DNA of 64,000 nucleotides from NCBI GenBank assembly GCA_028288725.1, contig JAQGIC010000018.1, positions 1 to 64,000 of the forward strand, written 5' to 3'. The notes beneath the pieces are model-generated. The model saw nothing but the letters and a program-made list of their open reading frames with translations, did not search any database and was not told where the DNA came from. Below, piece by piece: positions 8,515 to 17,061 of the stretch (within the stretch, counting starts at the first letter, position 1; the number at the start of each line of letters is the position of its first letter). The translations under genes were made by a program, and so were the position numbers. Origin of the DNA: Rhodospirillales bacterium (GTDB lineage Bacteria; Pseudomonadota; Alphaproteobacteria; ATCC43930; CGMCC-115725).

Positions 8515-9738
8515 TCAGGCGACCTCGCAAATATCGAGGATCGCCAGCATGTAGATACGGATCATGTCGAGGAAGTCGGGAATATCCACTCTCTCGTCGG
8601 GCATCGTGTTGAACCGACCGCCAGGCCCGCACACGATGCCCTCCATACCAAGCTCTTGATAGAGATGGCCGGCATCGGTGCCATAGAAACAGGGCGGCGC
8701 GATGGCACCGGTCGGCTGCGGCACACCCCGGACCTTTTCGTAGGCGGCATTGATCGTCTGCACGATCCGCGCGTCCTTCGCGACCTCGAACGCCGGCATC
8801 AGCGGGCGGCCTTCGACCTGTTCCGAGCGTACCGTTGCCTTTAGGCCAGGGAAGCGGCCTTCGAGCGCGTCGAGCGCCGCCCGGAGATCTGCCAGCGCTT
8901 GCGCTTCGGTTTGACCCGGCGCGTAGCGGCCCGAGCCCTTCAGCCGCACGAAATCGGCGACCTGCGGCGGCCGCCATTCATGCAGTTCCTGGCCGAGCGC
9001 ACCATGGATCACGCCGACATGGACCCGGTTGATCGAGCGATGCTCGTCGCTGCGGGCGCCGCTGAATGTCATGCCATTCAAATGCGGGATCAGATCGCAG
9101 GCCGCTAGGATCGCGTCGACCGCGGCCTCGCGCTTGGACAGGTGACGGGTGATGCCGGTCAGCTCGATGATGAAGGTGAAGGCGGCCGCATGCATGGTCA
9201 GCGCCTGCAGGTCGGTCGGCTCGCTATTGATGAAATAATCGGCCCGGACGCCCTGGCGGATCGCCGCCAGCGTGCCGACCCCACCCTGAAGCTCGCCGAC
9301 CACATAGGTCAGCACCACGTCGCCCCGGAGCTTCACACCGGCGTCGATCAGCGTCTTGACCGCGCAGAAATAGGCGGCGTCGCCCGCCTTCATGTTCGAG
9401 ACGCCGATGCCGTAGATGAACTTGTCGTCGACGAGCCCGCCCCACGGGTCGACGGTCCAGCCTTCGGTCACCGGATTGGTGTCGAGATGGCCGTTGAACA
9501 GCAGACTATGGCCGCCGCCGGTTCCGCGCCACCGGCCGATGGCATTGACGCGCTCGCCCACGACCGGCTGCGTCGCGGCCTCGAGACCGAGGCCGCGCAT
9601 GCGTTCGACCATGAAGCGGGCGAGCGTGCGTTCGCCTTCGGTCTCCGAATAGCTCTTGTGGCGGGCCATCTCGGCCAGGAAATCGAGGCTGGCCTTTTCG
9701 TCGAGCCGCGCCAGTAGCGCATCGCGATCCATCGTCAC
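8515..9738 (-). CDS. M20-family protein with atypical metal site
   Basis: A 407-residue M20/ArgE-DapE-like protein. The first metal-ligand pair (H84, D86 in NGHLDT), the general-base glutamate E149, the glutamate E173 and the dimer-interface H199 are present. However, the bridging aspartate expected in GVxDMKG is N115, the second glutamate of the EE pair is L150, and the C-terminal metal histidine is N377 (FNTMPDER). The second metal site is therefore probably missing. It is the last gene of a dipeptide-transport operon, overlapping the ATPase stop by GTGA if the GTG at 9738 is used; ATG at 9732 is an alternative. Likely cytoplasmic; its reaction is uncertain. Confidence 0.8.
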   Translation of the reverse strand: MTMDRDALLARLDEKASLDFLAEMARHKSYSETEGERTLARFMVERMRGLGLEAATQPVVGERVNAIGRWRGTGGGHSLLFNGHLDTNPVTEGWTVDPWGGLVDDKFIYGIGVSNMKAGDAAYFCAVKTLIDAGVKLRGDVVLTYVVGELQGGVGTLAAIRQGVRADYFINSEPTDLQALTMHAAAFTFIIELTGITRHLSKREAAVDAILAACDLIPHLNGMTFSGARSDEHRSINRVHVGVIHGALGQELHEWRPPQVADFVRLKGSGRYAPGQTEAQALADLRAALDALEGRFPGLKATVRSEQVEGRPLMPAFEVAKDARIVQTINAAYEKVRGVPQPTGAIAPPCFYGTDAGHLYQELGMEGIVCGPGGRFNTMPDERVDIPDFLDMIRIYMLAILDICEVA

Positions 9739-11408
9739 TTGTCAAATCCTCCCGGGATGGGGCCGGGGCTATGCCGGCCGATAGTGATATTGGTCGTTCC
9801 ACCGACCGGCCTCGGCACCGCTTCGATGAGCGCGCGCGTGTAGCGATGGCGTGGCCCCGCTTCGAGCTGCTCGATGTCGAGCAATTCGACCAGGTCGCCG
9901 CGATACATGACCGCGATCCGATGCGCGATCTGGCGCACCAGGTTGATGTCATGGGTGATGAACAGATAGGCCGTGCCGTGGCGCCGCTGCAGGTCGAGCA
10001 GCAATTCGACCACCGACGCCTGAACCGAGACGTCGAGGGCCGAGGTGATCTCGTCGCAGATGACCAGCCGTGGTTTCGAGGCGAAGGCACGCGCGATCGC
10101 CACACGCTGTTTCTCGCCGCCGGACAGCTCGTGCGGATAGCGGCGGGCATAGTCGGCCGGCAGGTGCACCTGCTCCAGCAGACGGGCGACGGCCATATCC
10201 CGGGGACCGTCCTGCCCGCCATAAAGGGCTAGGGGCCGCGACAGAATCTCGGCAATACGCTGGCGCGGATTGAGCGATGCATCGGGATGCTGGAAAACGA
10301 TCTGGACGTTCCGCCGATAGGCCTTGTCCATATCGGCGATACCGCCGATCCGGCGGCCGTCGAACCGGATCTCTCCGGTAAAGGGATTGAGCCCGGTCAG
10401 GGCTTTGGCCAGCGTCGACTTGCCCGATCCGGATTCACCGACGATGCCCAGGATCTCGCCGGGGTCGACCGACAGGCTGACGGCGCGGTTGCCGACTACG
10501 CGTTCCCGGGCGCGGCCGAAGAAGGTCGCGAGCCGCGAGGTCCGGCCGTAGTGAACGCTGACGGCCCTGGCTTCGACGAGCGGCACGCCGGATGGAATCG
10601 GTGCGGCGCCCGACAGCCGCCGGCCCGGATCGGGGACGGCGGCGATCAGACGCTTGGTGTAGTCGTTCCGCGGATTGGTGAAGATCCCGGCGGCCGTCCT
10701 TTGCTCGACGATCCGGCCGCGATGGATGACGGCGACCCGGTGGGCGACCTGGGCAACCAGCGCCAGATCGTGGGAGATATAGAGCGAGGCGACCGACGTC
10801 TCGGCCTGCAGCTCGGCAAAGAGATCGAGGATCTGGCGGGCCGTGATGACGTCGAGCGCCGTGGTCGGCTCATCGAACAAAATGCACTCGGGATTGCAGG
10901 CGAAGGCGGTCGCGATCACCACGCGCTGCTTCTCGCCGCCGGACGCCTCATGCGGATAGCGGCGCATCATCTGGGCCGGTTGCTTCAACCCGACCCGCGC
11001 GAACATCGCCTCGCCTTCCGCCCAGGCTTGGCGGCGGGTCAGCGCACGATGGCGCACCAGCACCTCGGCCAGTTGCTCGCCCAAGGGCAGGGTCGGGTTG
11101 AGCGAGGTGCCCGGATCCTGGAACACCATGCCGATCCGGCGTCCGCGCAGCGCTGCGATCTCGGCCGGTGTCTTGGTCGTCAGTTCCTCGCCGGAAAGCT
11201 TTATGCTGCCGCCGGGCTCGCGCGCGTTGCCCGGCAGATAGCGCATGATCGCCCAGGCGAGCGACGTCTTGCCCGAACCCGACTCGCCGACCAGACCCAG
11301 CGCTTCGCCGCGCCCGATCGCGAGGTCGATCGCATCCAGCGCCCGGGCGTCCCCGCGCGGGGACGCGTAGTCGAGCGTATAGTTGGAAATCTCGAGGACA
11401 GGCGGCAC
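9735..11408 (-). CDS. Dipeptide/oligopeptide ABC ATPase, fused DppD-DppF type
   Basis: A 557-residue protein carrying two complete ABC ATPase domains. Domain 1 has Walker A GESGSGKTS (K47), signature ASGGEKQR and Walker [13 protein letters not shown]; domain 2, beginning near residue 280, has [17 protein letters not shown] and LVICDEITSALD. This replaces the separate DppD and DppF subunits found elsewhere in this window. The start is a GTG at 11408 with GAGG eight bases upstream. It lies ten bases after the permease gene and powers the peptide-type importer of 11419-14770. Confidence 0.92.
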   Translation of the reverse strand: MPPVLEISNYTLDYASPRGDARALDAIDLAIGRGEALGLVGESGSGKTSLAWAIMRYLPGNAREPGGSIKLSGEELTTKTPAEIAALRGRRIGMVFQDPGTSLNPTLPLGEQLAEVLVRHRALTRRQAWAEGEAMFARVGLKQPAQMMRRYPHEASGGEKQRVVIATAFACNPECILFDEPTTALDVITARQILDLFAELQAETSVASLYISHDLALVAQVAHRVAVIHRGRIVEQRTAAGIFTNPRNDYTKRLIAAVPDPGRRLSGAAPIPSGVPLVEARAVSVHYGRTSRLATFFGRARERVVGNRAVSLSVDPGEILGIVGESGSGKSTLAKALTGLNPFTGEIRFDGRRIGGIADMDKAYRRNVQIVFQHPDASLNPRQRIAEILSRPLALYGGQDGPRDMAVARLLEQVHLPADYARRYPHELSGGEKQRVAIARAFASKPRLVICDEITSALDVSVQASVVELLLDLQRRHGTAYLFITHDINLVRQIAHRIAVMYRGDLVELLDIEQLEAGPRHRYTRALIEAVPRPVGGTTNITIGRHSPGPIPGGFDK

Positions 11409-11418
11409 GGGCTGGCCC

Positions 11419-12243
11419 TCAGGTGCGCGGGTTGAGGGCGTCGCGCAGCCCGTCGCCCAGCAGATTGAAGCCGATGGCGACCAGCGCGATCGCGAGGCTC
11501 GGCCACAGGATCATCCACGGGCTGAGATGCATGAAACGGCGCGCCTCGGCGACCATCAGGCCCCATTCCGATGCCGGCGGCTGCGCGCCGAGCCCCAGGA
11601 AACTCAAAGTCGCGAACAGCATGACCGCGAAGGCGATGCGCAGCGTCGCTTCGACGATGATCGGTGCCACCACGTTCGGCAGCATCTCGCGCAGGACGAT
11701 ATAAGCGCCGCCTTCGCCCCGTGCGATCGCGGCATGGACATAGTCCTGCTTGCGCACGGTCAGCGCCACGCTGCGCGTGATGCGCGCCATGCCGGGCGCG
11801 AAGGCGATGCCGATCGCCATGACCGCGTCGACGCTGCTTTTGCCCAGGAGATTGGCGATCAGCAGAGCGAACAGCAGGCTGGGGATCGACATGACCGCAT
11901 CGACCGTCCGCATGATCGCCTCGTCCGCCCGACCGCCCAGAAAGGCCGACAACGTGCCGACCACCGCACCGACGATCGAGCCCAGCGCCGTGGCAAGGAA
12001 GGCCATGACCACTGTCGCCCGGGCGCCGTAAAGCAGCCGGCTCAGGATGTCCCTGCCATATTGGTCGGTGCCCAGCCAATAGGCCGGGCTCGGTCCCTTG
12101 TAGCGGACGAGCGGCGCCATCGTGTCGGGATCGTGGGGGGCCGCCAGCGGGCCGACCAGGATCAGCACCAGGACCAGGGCCACGATCGAGAGCCCAAGCG
12201 CCCCCTGCGGCGTGCGCAGCAGCCGACGGATGAGCTCAATCAT
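11419..12243 (-). CDS. Dipeptide-type ABC transporter permease (DppC family)
   Basis: A 274-residue DppC/OppC-type permease. It has an N-terminal membrane anchor, the family motif LGTDQYGRDILSRLLYGAR near residue 65 and the EAA loop ending in FLGLGAQPPASEWG near residue 230. The ATG at 12243 overlaps the end of the upstream DppB-type gene by eight bases; a longer frame starting upstream is not needed. It pairs with the permease at 12236-13183. Confidence 0.92.
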   Translation of the reverse strand: MIELIRRLLRTPQGALGLSIVALVLVLILVGPLAAPHDPDTMAPLVRYKGPSPAYWLGTDQYGRDILSRLLYGARATVVMAFLATALGSIVGAVVGTLSAFLGGRADEAIMRTVDAVMSIPSLLFALLIANLLGKSSVDAVMAIGIAFAPGMARITRSVALTVRKQDYVHAAIARGEGGAYIVLREMLPNVVAPIIVEATLRIAFAVMLFATLSFLGLGAQPPASEWGLMVAEARRFMHLSPWMILWPSLAIALVAIGFNLLGDGLRDALNPRT

Positions 12244-13183
12244 ATTGGATCCTCTTGTCGAGCCAGGCATAGGCCACGTCGGCCGCGAAATTCACGACCG
12301 AATAGGTCGCCGCCATGATGAGCGCGCCGGCCTGGATCGCCGGCAGGTCGCGCGCCTCGATCGCGACGATGAGCTGCCGGCCGATGCCCGGCAGGGCAAA
12401 GATCTCCTCGACCACGATCACGCCGCCCAGCAGATAGCCGACATCGAGCGCCACGATGGTGATGGTCGGCAGCAGCGCGTTGCGCAAGCCATGCTTCAGC
12501 AGCACGGCACGGGCCGACAGGCCCTTGAGGCGGGCGGCGCGGATATAGTCCGTGTGGAGCACGTCGACCAGCTCCGAGCGCACCATGCGAGAGACATGGG
12601 CGATCAGCATGACCGACACGGTCAGCACCGGCAGCACCAGATGCGCCAGACTGCTGGCCGGATTTTCGGTCATCGGCACATAGCCGGTCGCCGGCAACCA
12701 TTGCAGCCAGTCGGCGAACAGCAGGCCGAACAGCGTTGCGGTGACGAATTCCGGCAAGGACACGCCGATATAGGAGACGAAGCCGACCAGCAGATCCGCC
12801 GCCCGCCCGCGCCGGACCGCGGCCAGGATGCCGAGCGGCAGCGCCAACGACAGCATGAAGCCGATCGCAAGCACCGCCAGCAGCAGCGACCGCCCCAGCG
12901 CCTCGACCATGACCGGTCCCACCGCCTGCCCGGTCCGGAGCGACGTGCCGAAATCGCCCTGGAGGACGCCGCCCAACCAATGGCCGTACTGGACCCAGAT
13001 CGGCGCATCGAGGCCCAGACGGTCGCGCACCGCGGCAAGCGCCGCCGGCGTCGCGTTCTCGCCCAGCAGCATGGTCGCGGCATCGCCGGGCAGCACCTGG
13101 GTCACCGCGAACACGATCAGCGACACGACGATCAGCGTATAGGCGGTCAGGCCGCAGCGCTTCAGCAGGTAGCTCAGCGACAT
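12236..13183 (-). CDS. Dipeptide-type ABC transporter permease (DppB family)
   Basis: A 315-residue DppB/OppB-type permease with about six membrane segments. Typical features are LPGDAATMLLGENAT near residue 30, a periplasmic loop with WVQYGHWLGGVLQGDFGTSL, and the EAA loop TDYIRAARLKGLSARAVLLKHGLRNALLP divided by short turns near residue 200. It lies 24 bases after the binding-protein gene and overlaps the DppC-type gene by eight bases. Substrate is probably a di- or oligopeptide or a peptide-like compound, as two M20 proteins share the operon. Confidence 0.92.
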   Translation of the reverse strand: MSLSYLLKRCGLTAYTLIVVSLIVFAVTQVLPGDAATMLLGENATPAALAAVRDRLGLDAPIWVQYGHWLGGVLQGDFGTSLRTGQAVGPVMVEALGRSLLLAVLAIGFMLSLALPLGILAAVRRGRAADLLVGFVSYIGVSLPEFVTATLFGLLFADWLQWLPATGYVPMTENPASSLAHLVLPVLTVSVMLIAHVSRMVRSELVDVLHTDYIRAARLKGLSARAVLLKHGLRNALLPTITIVALDVGYLLGGVIVVEEIFALPGIGRQLIVAIEARDLPAIQAGALIMAATYSVVNFAADVAYAWLDKRIQYD

Positions 13184-13207
13184 GAATGTAACCGCCCGCC
13201 CGCCGGC

Positions 13208-14770
13208 TCAGCCACGCTTGGGCGCACCTTCACCCAGCGACACGAAGTCGAGCCGGAACACCGCGCCGCGCGGATGCAGCTGGTAGCGCTGCACATAGTC
13301 GCGCTGGGCCCCGAGCAAGTCGAAGAAGACCGGTATGATCGAAGGCACCTCGTCGTGCATCAGCTTCTGCGCGTCGGCATAGAGCGCGCGGCGCCTGGCC
13401 TCGTCGACCGTGGTGCGCGCCTCGCCGACCAGCTTGTCGAAGGCCGCATTGTTCCAATGCGTCTCGTTCCAGGCGGCGTTGGACGTGTAGAGCAGCGAAA
13501 AGATCGCGTCGGCGGTCGCCTGCATGTTGTAGAAGCCGACGTAGAACGGCCCCTTCTTCCAGACCTGATCCAGATATGTCGAGTGCGGCATGGTCTGCAC
13601 ATCGATGGTAAAGCCGGCCGGTTTGGCCATCTCGCGCACGGCGACCGCCAACTGGGTGCGGACCGAGGGCTTGTCGGACGCGATCAGCGTCGCCGTGAGG
13701 CCGCCCGGATATCCCGCCTCGGCCAGCAGCTTCTTCGCCTGGGCGATGTCGGGCTTGGCGATCGGCTGATCGGCGTAGAAGCGATAGGCGCTGCTGAGCG
13801 GCGCATCATTGCCGGGCGTGCCGTAGCCCTCGACGACGAAATCGACCAGCGTCGGCCGGTCGATGGTCAGCGCCAGCGCCCTGCGGACCCGCACGTCGTC
13901 GAACGGCTTCTGATCGCAGCCGAGGATGATATTGCAGAACTGGCCCGACGGCACCTTGAGCGTCCTCACGCCGGCCGAGTTCTTGAGGCGGGCATATTCG
14001 GTCGGCTGAACGCTGACCATCATATCGGTGTCGCCCGAGATCAGCGCCGATCCCTCGGCGGTGGTGTCCGGATAGACCAGCACGTCGATCCGGTCGAGAT
14101 AGGGCCGGTCCTTGTCGTAGTAGGCCTCGTTGCGCACGACCGAGACGAGCCGTTCGGGCTCGAACGACACAAGCTTGAACGGACCGGTGCCGATCGCCTG
14201 CTGATCGAGCCGCGCCAGCCCGGATTTGGCGATGGCGGCCGGGACGATCTTGGCATTGGTATAGGCGAGCGTGACCGGCAGGTCCGCGAAAGGCGCGGAC
14301 AGCTTGAAGACGACACTGGTCTTGTCCGTCGCCGTCACCTGCGCGATCGGCCCGACATTCTGCAACGCCGGCGACGCGGTCTTCGGATCGAGGATCGCCT
14401 CGAAGCTCGCGACCACATCGGCCGCCGTGCAGGGCGTGCCGTCATGGAACACGAGCCCTTCGCGCAGCTTGAAGGTCCATTCGGTCAGATCGGCCGAATA
14501 GGACCAGGAGTGCGCGAGGTCCGGTTCCGGCATCATGTTGATGCCGAGCCGGGTCAGACCGCTGTAGAGCAACTCCGCTACGAGATACTCGCAATTGACC
14601 CGGGTCTGCAGCGGGTTGAGCTTGGTCACCGCCTGGTCGACGCTGACGCGCAGGGTGCCGCCCCGCTTCGGGGCCGCCGCGAAGCCGCGCCTGAGCGGGA
14701 GCGTCAAAGCGCCGAGAGCAGCCGTGCCCGCGATGAACCGGCGCCGATCGATAGCTGCAAGTTTGAACAT
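13208..14770 (-). CDS. Peptide/nickel-type solute-binding protein, family 5
   Basis: A 520-residue periplasmic family 5 binding protein. The N-terminus MFKLAAIDRRRFIAGTAALG carries a twin-arginine-like signal (RRRF at residues 9-12) followed by a hydrophobic stretch and AAA cleavage near residue 33. The family block FKLREGLVFHDGTPCTAADVV is near residue 100. I use the ATG at 14770, which has AGGGG eight bases upstream; a longer frame to 14962 overlaps the upstream M20 gene and is not credible. It lies five bases after that M20 gene, which makes it operon gene two. Confidence 0.92.
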   Translation of the reverse strand: MFKLAAIDRRRFIAGTAALGALTLPLRRGFAAAPKRGGTLRVSVDQAVTKLNPLQTRVNCEYLVAELLYSGLTRLGINMMPEPDLAHSWSYSADLTEWTFKLREGLVFHDGTPCTAADVVASFEAILDPKTASPALQNVGPIAQVTATDKTSVVFKLSAPFADLPVTLAYTNAKIVPAAIAKSGLARLDQQAIGTGPFKLVSFEPERLVSVVRNEAYYDKDRPYLDRIDVLVYPDTTAEGSALISGDTDMMVSVQPTEYARLKNSAGVRTLKVPSGQFCNIILGCDQKPFDDVRVRRALALTIDRPTLVDFVVEGYGTPGNDAPLSSAYRFYADQPIAKPDIAQAKKLLAEAGYPGGLTATLIASDKPSVRTQLAVAVREMAKPAGFTIDVQTMPHSTYLDQVWKKGPFYVGFYNMQATADAIFSLLYTSNAAWNETHWNNAAFDKLVGEARTTVDEARRRALYADAQKLMHDEVPSIIPVFFDLLGAQRDYVQRYQLHPRGAVFRLDFVSLGEGAPKRG

Positions 14771-14774
14771 GCTG

Positions 14775-16079
14775 TCACCCCTGTCGCGTTGGCTTGTTGT
14801 CAGGACGCGCCTCGTCGAAGTCGCGGCTGAGATAGAGAAGGATCGAGCGCGCGAGGGCCACGAGATCCGCCATGGTGGTGAATTCGTCCGGCGCGTGCGT
14901 ATTGTTGTCAGGCCGCGTAAGGCCGCCCAGCAGGATTTCGCGAATGCCCGCCTGCTGGACAAAGCCCATGTCGGAGCTGGTCGACGAGCCCCAGGCGCGG
15001 AACATCTCGGGCGCGAAGCCGAAGCCGCGGGCCACGGCCGCCTGCCAGCGCGGCCAATGCGGCCCGGTTGGGTCGGAGACCGGCGCCAGATGGCCGATCA
15101 TGTGCGTTTCGACACCGAGCGCGCGGGACGCCGACATGGCATCCTGCACGGTTTTCTCCAATTCTTCCCGGACGGCCGCGAACGCCTCTTCCGGCGCGTA
15201 GCGGCGATTGACCAGGATCTCGAACACGGCCGGCAGCGACGAGCCCTTCTGCCCGCCGTGGAGCGCCGCGATGGTCAGACGCGCGTGCAACGGCTTGTCC
15301 GCATAATGCGGCGGCGGCGACATGGCGGAGGTCCGCAGTTCCACCCGTGCCTTCAGCGCCATGAGCGCGTTCAGCAGCGGCATCGCCTCTTCGACCGCAT
15401 TGATGCCGCCGACCGGATCGCCGGAATGGGCGCCGCGTCCCTGCACGCGGATCTTGAGGTCGATGCTGCCGAAGCAGCCGGCCCAGATCCGCGGCGCGGC
15501 CCCGCCGTTGAAGCTCAGCAGATGCCCCTCGACCATGCCCTGCTCCGCCAAATAGCGGATGCCGGGATAGAGGCCGCCCTCCTCGTCGGTACAGAACAAG
15601 AGACGCGGCTCGAACCGCAGCGGCGAACCCGTGTACGCCAGCGCCCGCAATGCCGCCAGCGTCGCGGCGATCGTGCCTTTCATGTCGGCGGCACCCCGGC
15701 CGTGAAGGCGGCCATCGCGTGCGGTCAGGGCGAACGGCGGTACCGTCCAGCCGTCGCCGGCCGGCACGGTGTCGACATGGAAATAGAGGCTGCATGGCGG
15801 CAGACCATCGTTGCGTACGGCGATCAGGTTGACGCGCTCGCCCGAGGCCCCTCCCCCCGCCGTCGACCAGAGTGCTTCAGGCACCGAGACGCGCCGGCAG
15901 GCGAAGCCCAGCGGGACGACCATGTCCTCGACCAGATCGGCCATGGCGCTGTAGCCGTCGCCGGGCGGAAACGACGTATCCACTCGAATGAGCCGAGCCA
16001 GATCCCGCTCGATCGCCGCCGTGTCCGCACCGACGAAATCCCAGGCCTGCCCGATGCGATCGATAGCCGTAAACACCAC
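14775..16079 (-). CDS. M20-family peptidase/deacylase
   Basis: A 434-residue M20 metallohydrolase, first gene of the leftward peptide-transport operon. Ligands H101 and D103 (FHVDTVP), bridging D132 (AADMKG), E166/E167 (TDEEGG) and H395 (THAPDE) are intact; the position usually held by Asp/Glu in the next motif appears as N191 (SFNGG). The interface histidine lies in GRGAHSGDP. It probably cleaves an imported dipeptide or N-acyl amino acid. Start is a GTG at 16079 (a second GTG follows at 16076) with AAAGAGG six bases upstream. Confidence 0.87.
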   Translation of the reverse strand: MVFTAIDRIGQAWDFVGADTAAIERDLARLIRVDTSFPPGDGYSAMADLVEDMVVPLGFACRRVSVPEALWSTAGGGASGERVNLIAVRNDGLPPCSLYFHVDTVPAGDGWTVPPFALTARDGRLHGRGAADMKGTIAATLAALRALAYTGSPLRFEPRLLFCTDEEGGLYPGIRYLAEQGMVEGHLLSFNGGAAPRIWAGCFGSIDLKIRVQGRGAHSGDPVGGINAVEEAMPLLNALMALKARVELRTSAMSPPPHYADKPLHARLTIAALHGGQKGSSLPAVFEILVNRRYAPEEAFAAVREELEKTVQDAMSASRALGVETHMIGHLAPVSDPTGPHWPRWQAAVARGFGFAPEMFRAWGSSTSSDMGFVQQAGIREILLGGLTRPDNNTHAPDEFTTMADLVALARSILLYLSRDFDEARPDNKPTRQG

Positions 16080-16107
16080 GCGAAGCCTCTTTCCAATCCG
16101 AGTTATT

Positions 16108-16122
16108 TATATAATCTATATA
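16108..16122. promoter_or_regulatory. AT-rich inverted repeat between M20 and GntR genes
   Basis: TATATA-ATC-TATATA forms an inverted repeat in the 62-base divergent promoter region between the M20 gene and the GntR regulator, within an otherwise GC-rich context. It could be overlapping -10 elements or the operator for the HutC-type regulator at 16142. This is inference from position and symmetry. Confidence 0.5.
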
Positions 16123-16141
16123 GAAATGAGAAAGTCAGCGC

Positions 16142-16939
16142 ATGCCTCTTGTCAACGATAAAGCGCAAGGCCTCGGCAAACCGAAGCCCGCCCGGTCTCC
16201 GATCCGTCGACTGAGCGAGCAGGCTGCCGCGCCGCTCTACGAGGGCGTCAAGCGACAGATTTCGGAAGCGATCCTGCTAGGCAGATGGACGCCGGGCACC
16301 GTATTGCCGGGCGAGGTCGCCTTGGCGCAATCCTTCGGCGTCGCCGTCGGCACCGTCCGGCGCGCCCTGATGGACCTGACGGCGGAGGGCTTGCTGACGC
16401 GCCGGCGCAAGACAGGCACCGTCGTGACCGGCCGCACGCCGCATCACAGCCTGCGCTATTTCTTCCAATATTTCCGGCTGCATGGGCTCGACGGGACCTT
16501 GGTCCGATCGAAGGCGCGGGTGCTGTCGGTCAGCGTCGAGCTTGCGGCTGCGGACGAGGCGGCGGCGCTGGAGATAGACCCCGCCACCGCCGTGCTGCGC
16601 CTGCACCGGACGCGCGAGATCGACGGACGGGTCGTGATGCACGACCGGTTCTCCCTGCCGGCGGGACGGATTGCGGATTTCCCGCAGGATCCGGATAGGG
16701 TACCGGAGTTGCTCTATCTGTTCCTGCTGGAGCAATACGGCATCCGCATTTCCGCGGTGCGCGAACAGGTCTCGGCGGAACTGGCGGACGAGGTGGATCA
16801 GGCCGTGCTCGGGCTCTCGCTGCCTGCCGCGGTGCTGCGGATCGAGGAAATCGCTTTCGATCAATCAGGCGTGCCGACCATCTTCGCGATCCATCGGGCG
16901 ATGACGACGGCGCACCGGTACGTCAACGAGATCCGGTAA
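16142..16939 (+). CDS. GntR-family regulator, HutC subfamily
   Basis: A 265-residue transcription factor. An N-terminal winged helix-turn-helix spans about residues 30-100 (PLYEGVKRQISEAILLGRW, then GEVALAQSFGVAVGTVRRAL and the wing RRRKTGTVV). The C-terminal UTRA-type effector domain follows (residues 115-260, with VLRLHRTREIDGRVVMHDR). HutC-type regulators usually bind a small molecule related to the pathway they control. It is divergent from the M20/peptide-transport operon and probably regulates it through the 16080-16141 intergenic region. Confidence 0.9.
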   Translation: MPLVNDKAQGLGKPKPARSPIRRLSEQAAAPLYEGVKRQISEAILLGRWTPGTVLPGEVALAQSFGVAVGTVRRALMDLTAEGLLTRRRKTGTVVTGRTPHHSLRYFFQYFRLHGLDGTLVRSKARVLSVSVELAAADEAAALEIDPATAVLRLHRTREIDGRVVMHDRFSLPAGRIADFPQDPDRVPELLYLFLLEQYGIRISAVREQVSAELADEVDQAVLGLSLPAAVLRIEEIAFDQSGVPTIFAIHRAMTTAHRYVNEIR

Positions 16940-16974
16940 GAGCGACGAAGCGACAGGACCGCGGTGGCGGCGAG

Positions 16975-17029
16975 GCCGATTTAGAGCGCGGTCCCCTCGG
17001 CCAGTGTGGCCGACAGCATTCGAATCGGC
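16975..17029. terminator. Nested inverted repeats between convergent genes
   Basis: Outer arms GCCGATT (16975-16981) and AATCGGC (17023-17029) enclose an inner hairpin TCGGCC-AGTGT-GGCCGA (16997-17013). They sit in the gap between the convergent GntR and permease genes and could act as a bidirectional terminator. No clear T-run follows in either direction. Confidence 0.35.
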
Positions 17030-17061
17030 TTGGACAGCGACAACCTATTGAGGCTCCGCAG

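Noticed and set aside
12122-14830. A 902-codon plus-strand open frame
   Set aside because: It lies antisense to the DppA-, DppB- and DppC-type genes, whose motifs are clear. Its translation is rich in Arg, His, Asp and Gln without domain features, a typical shadow of GC-rich coding DNA.
16108-16122. Treating TATATA-ATC-TATATA as a proven HutC operator
   Set aside because: Known HutC-type sites often centre on GT-TATA-AC-like cores; this element lacks the flanking GT/AC, so it may simply be promoter AT-richness.
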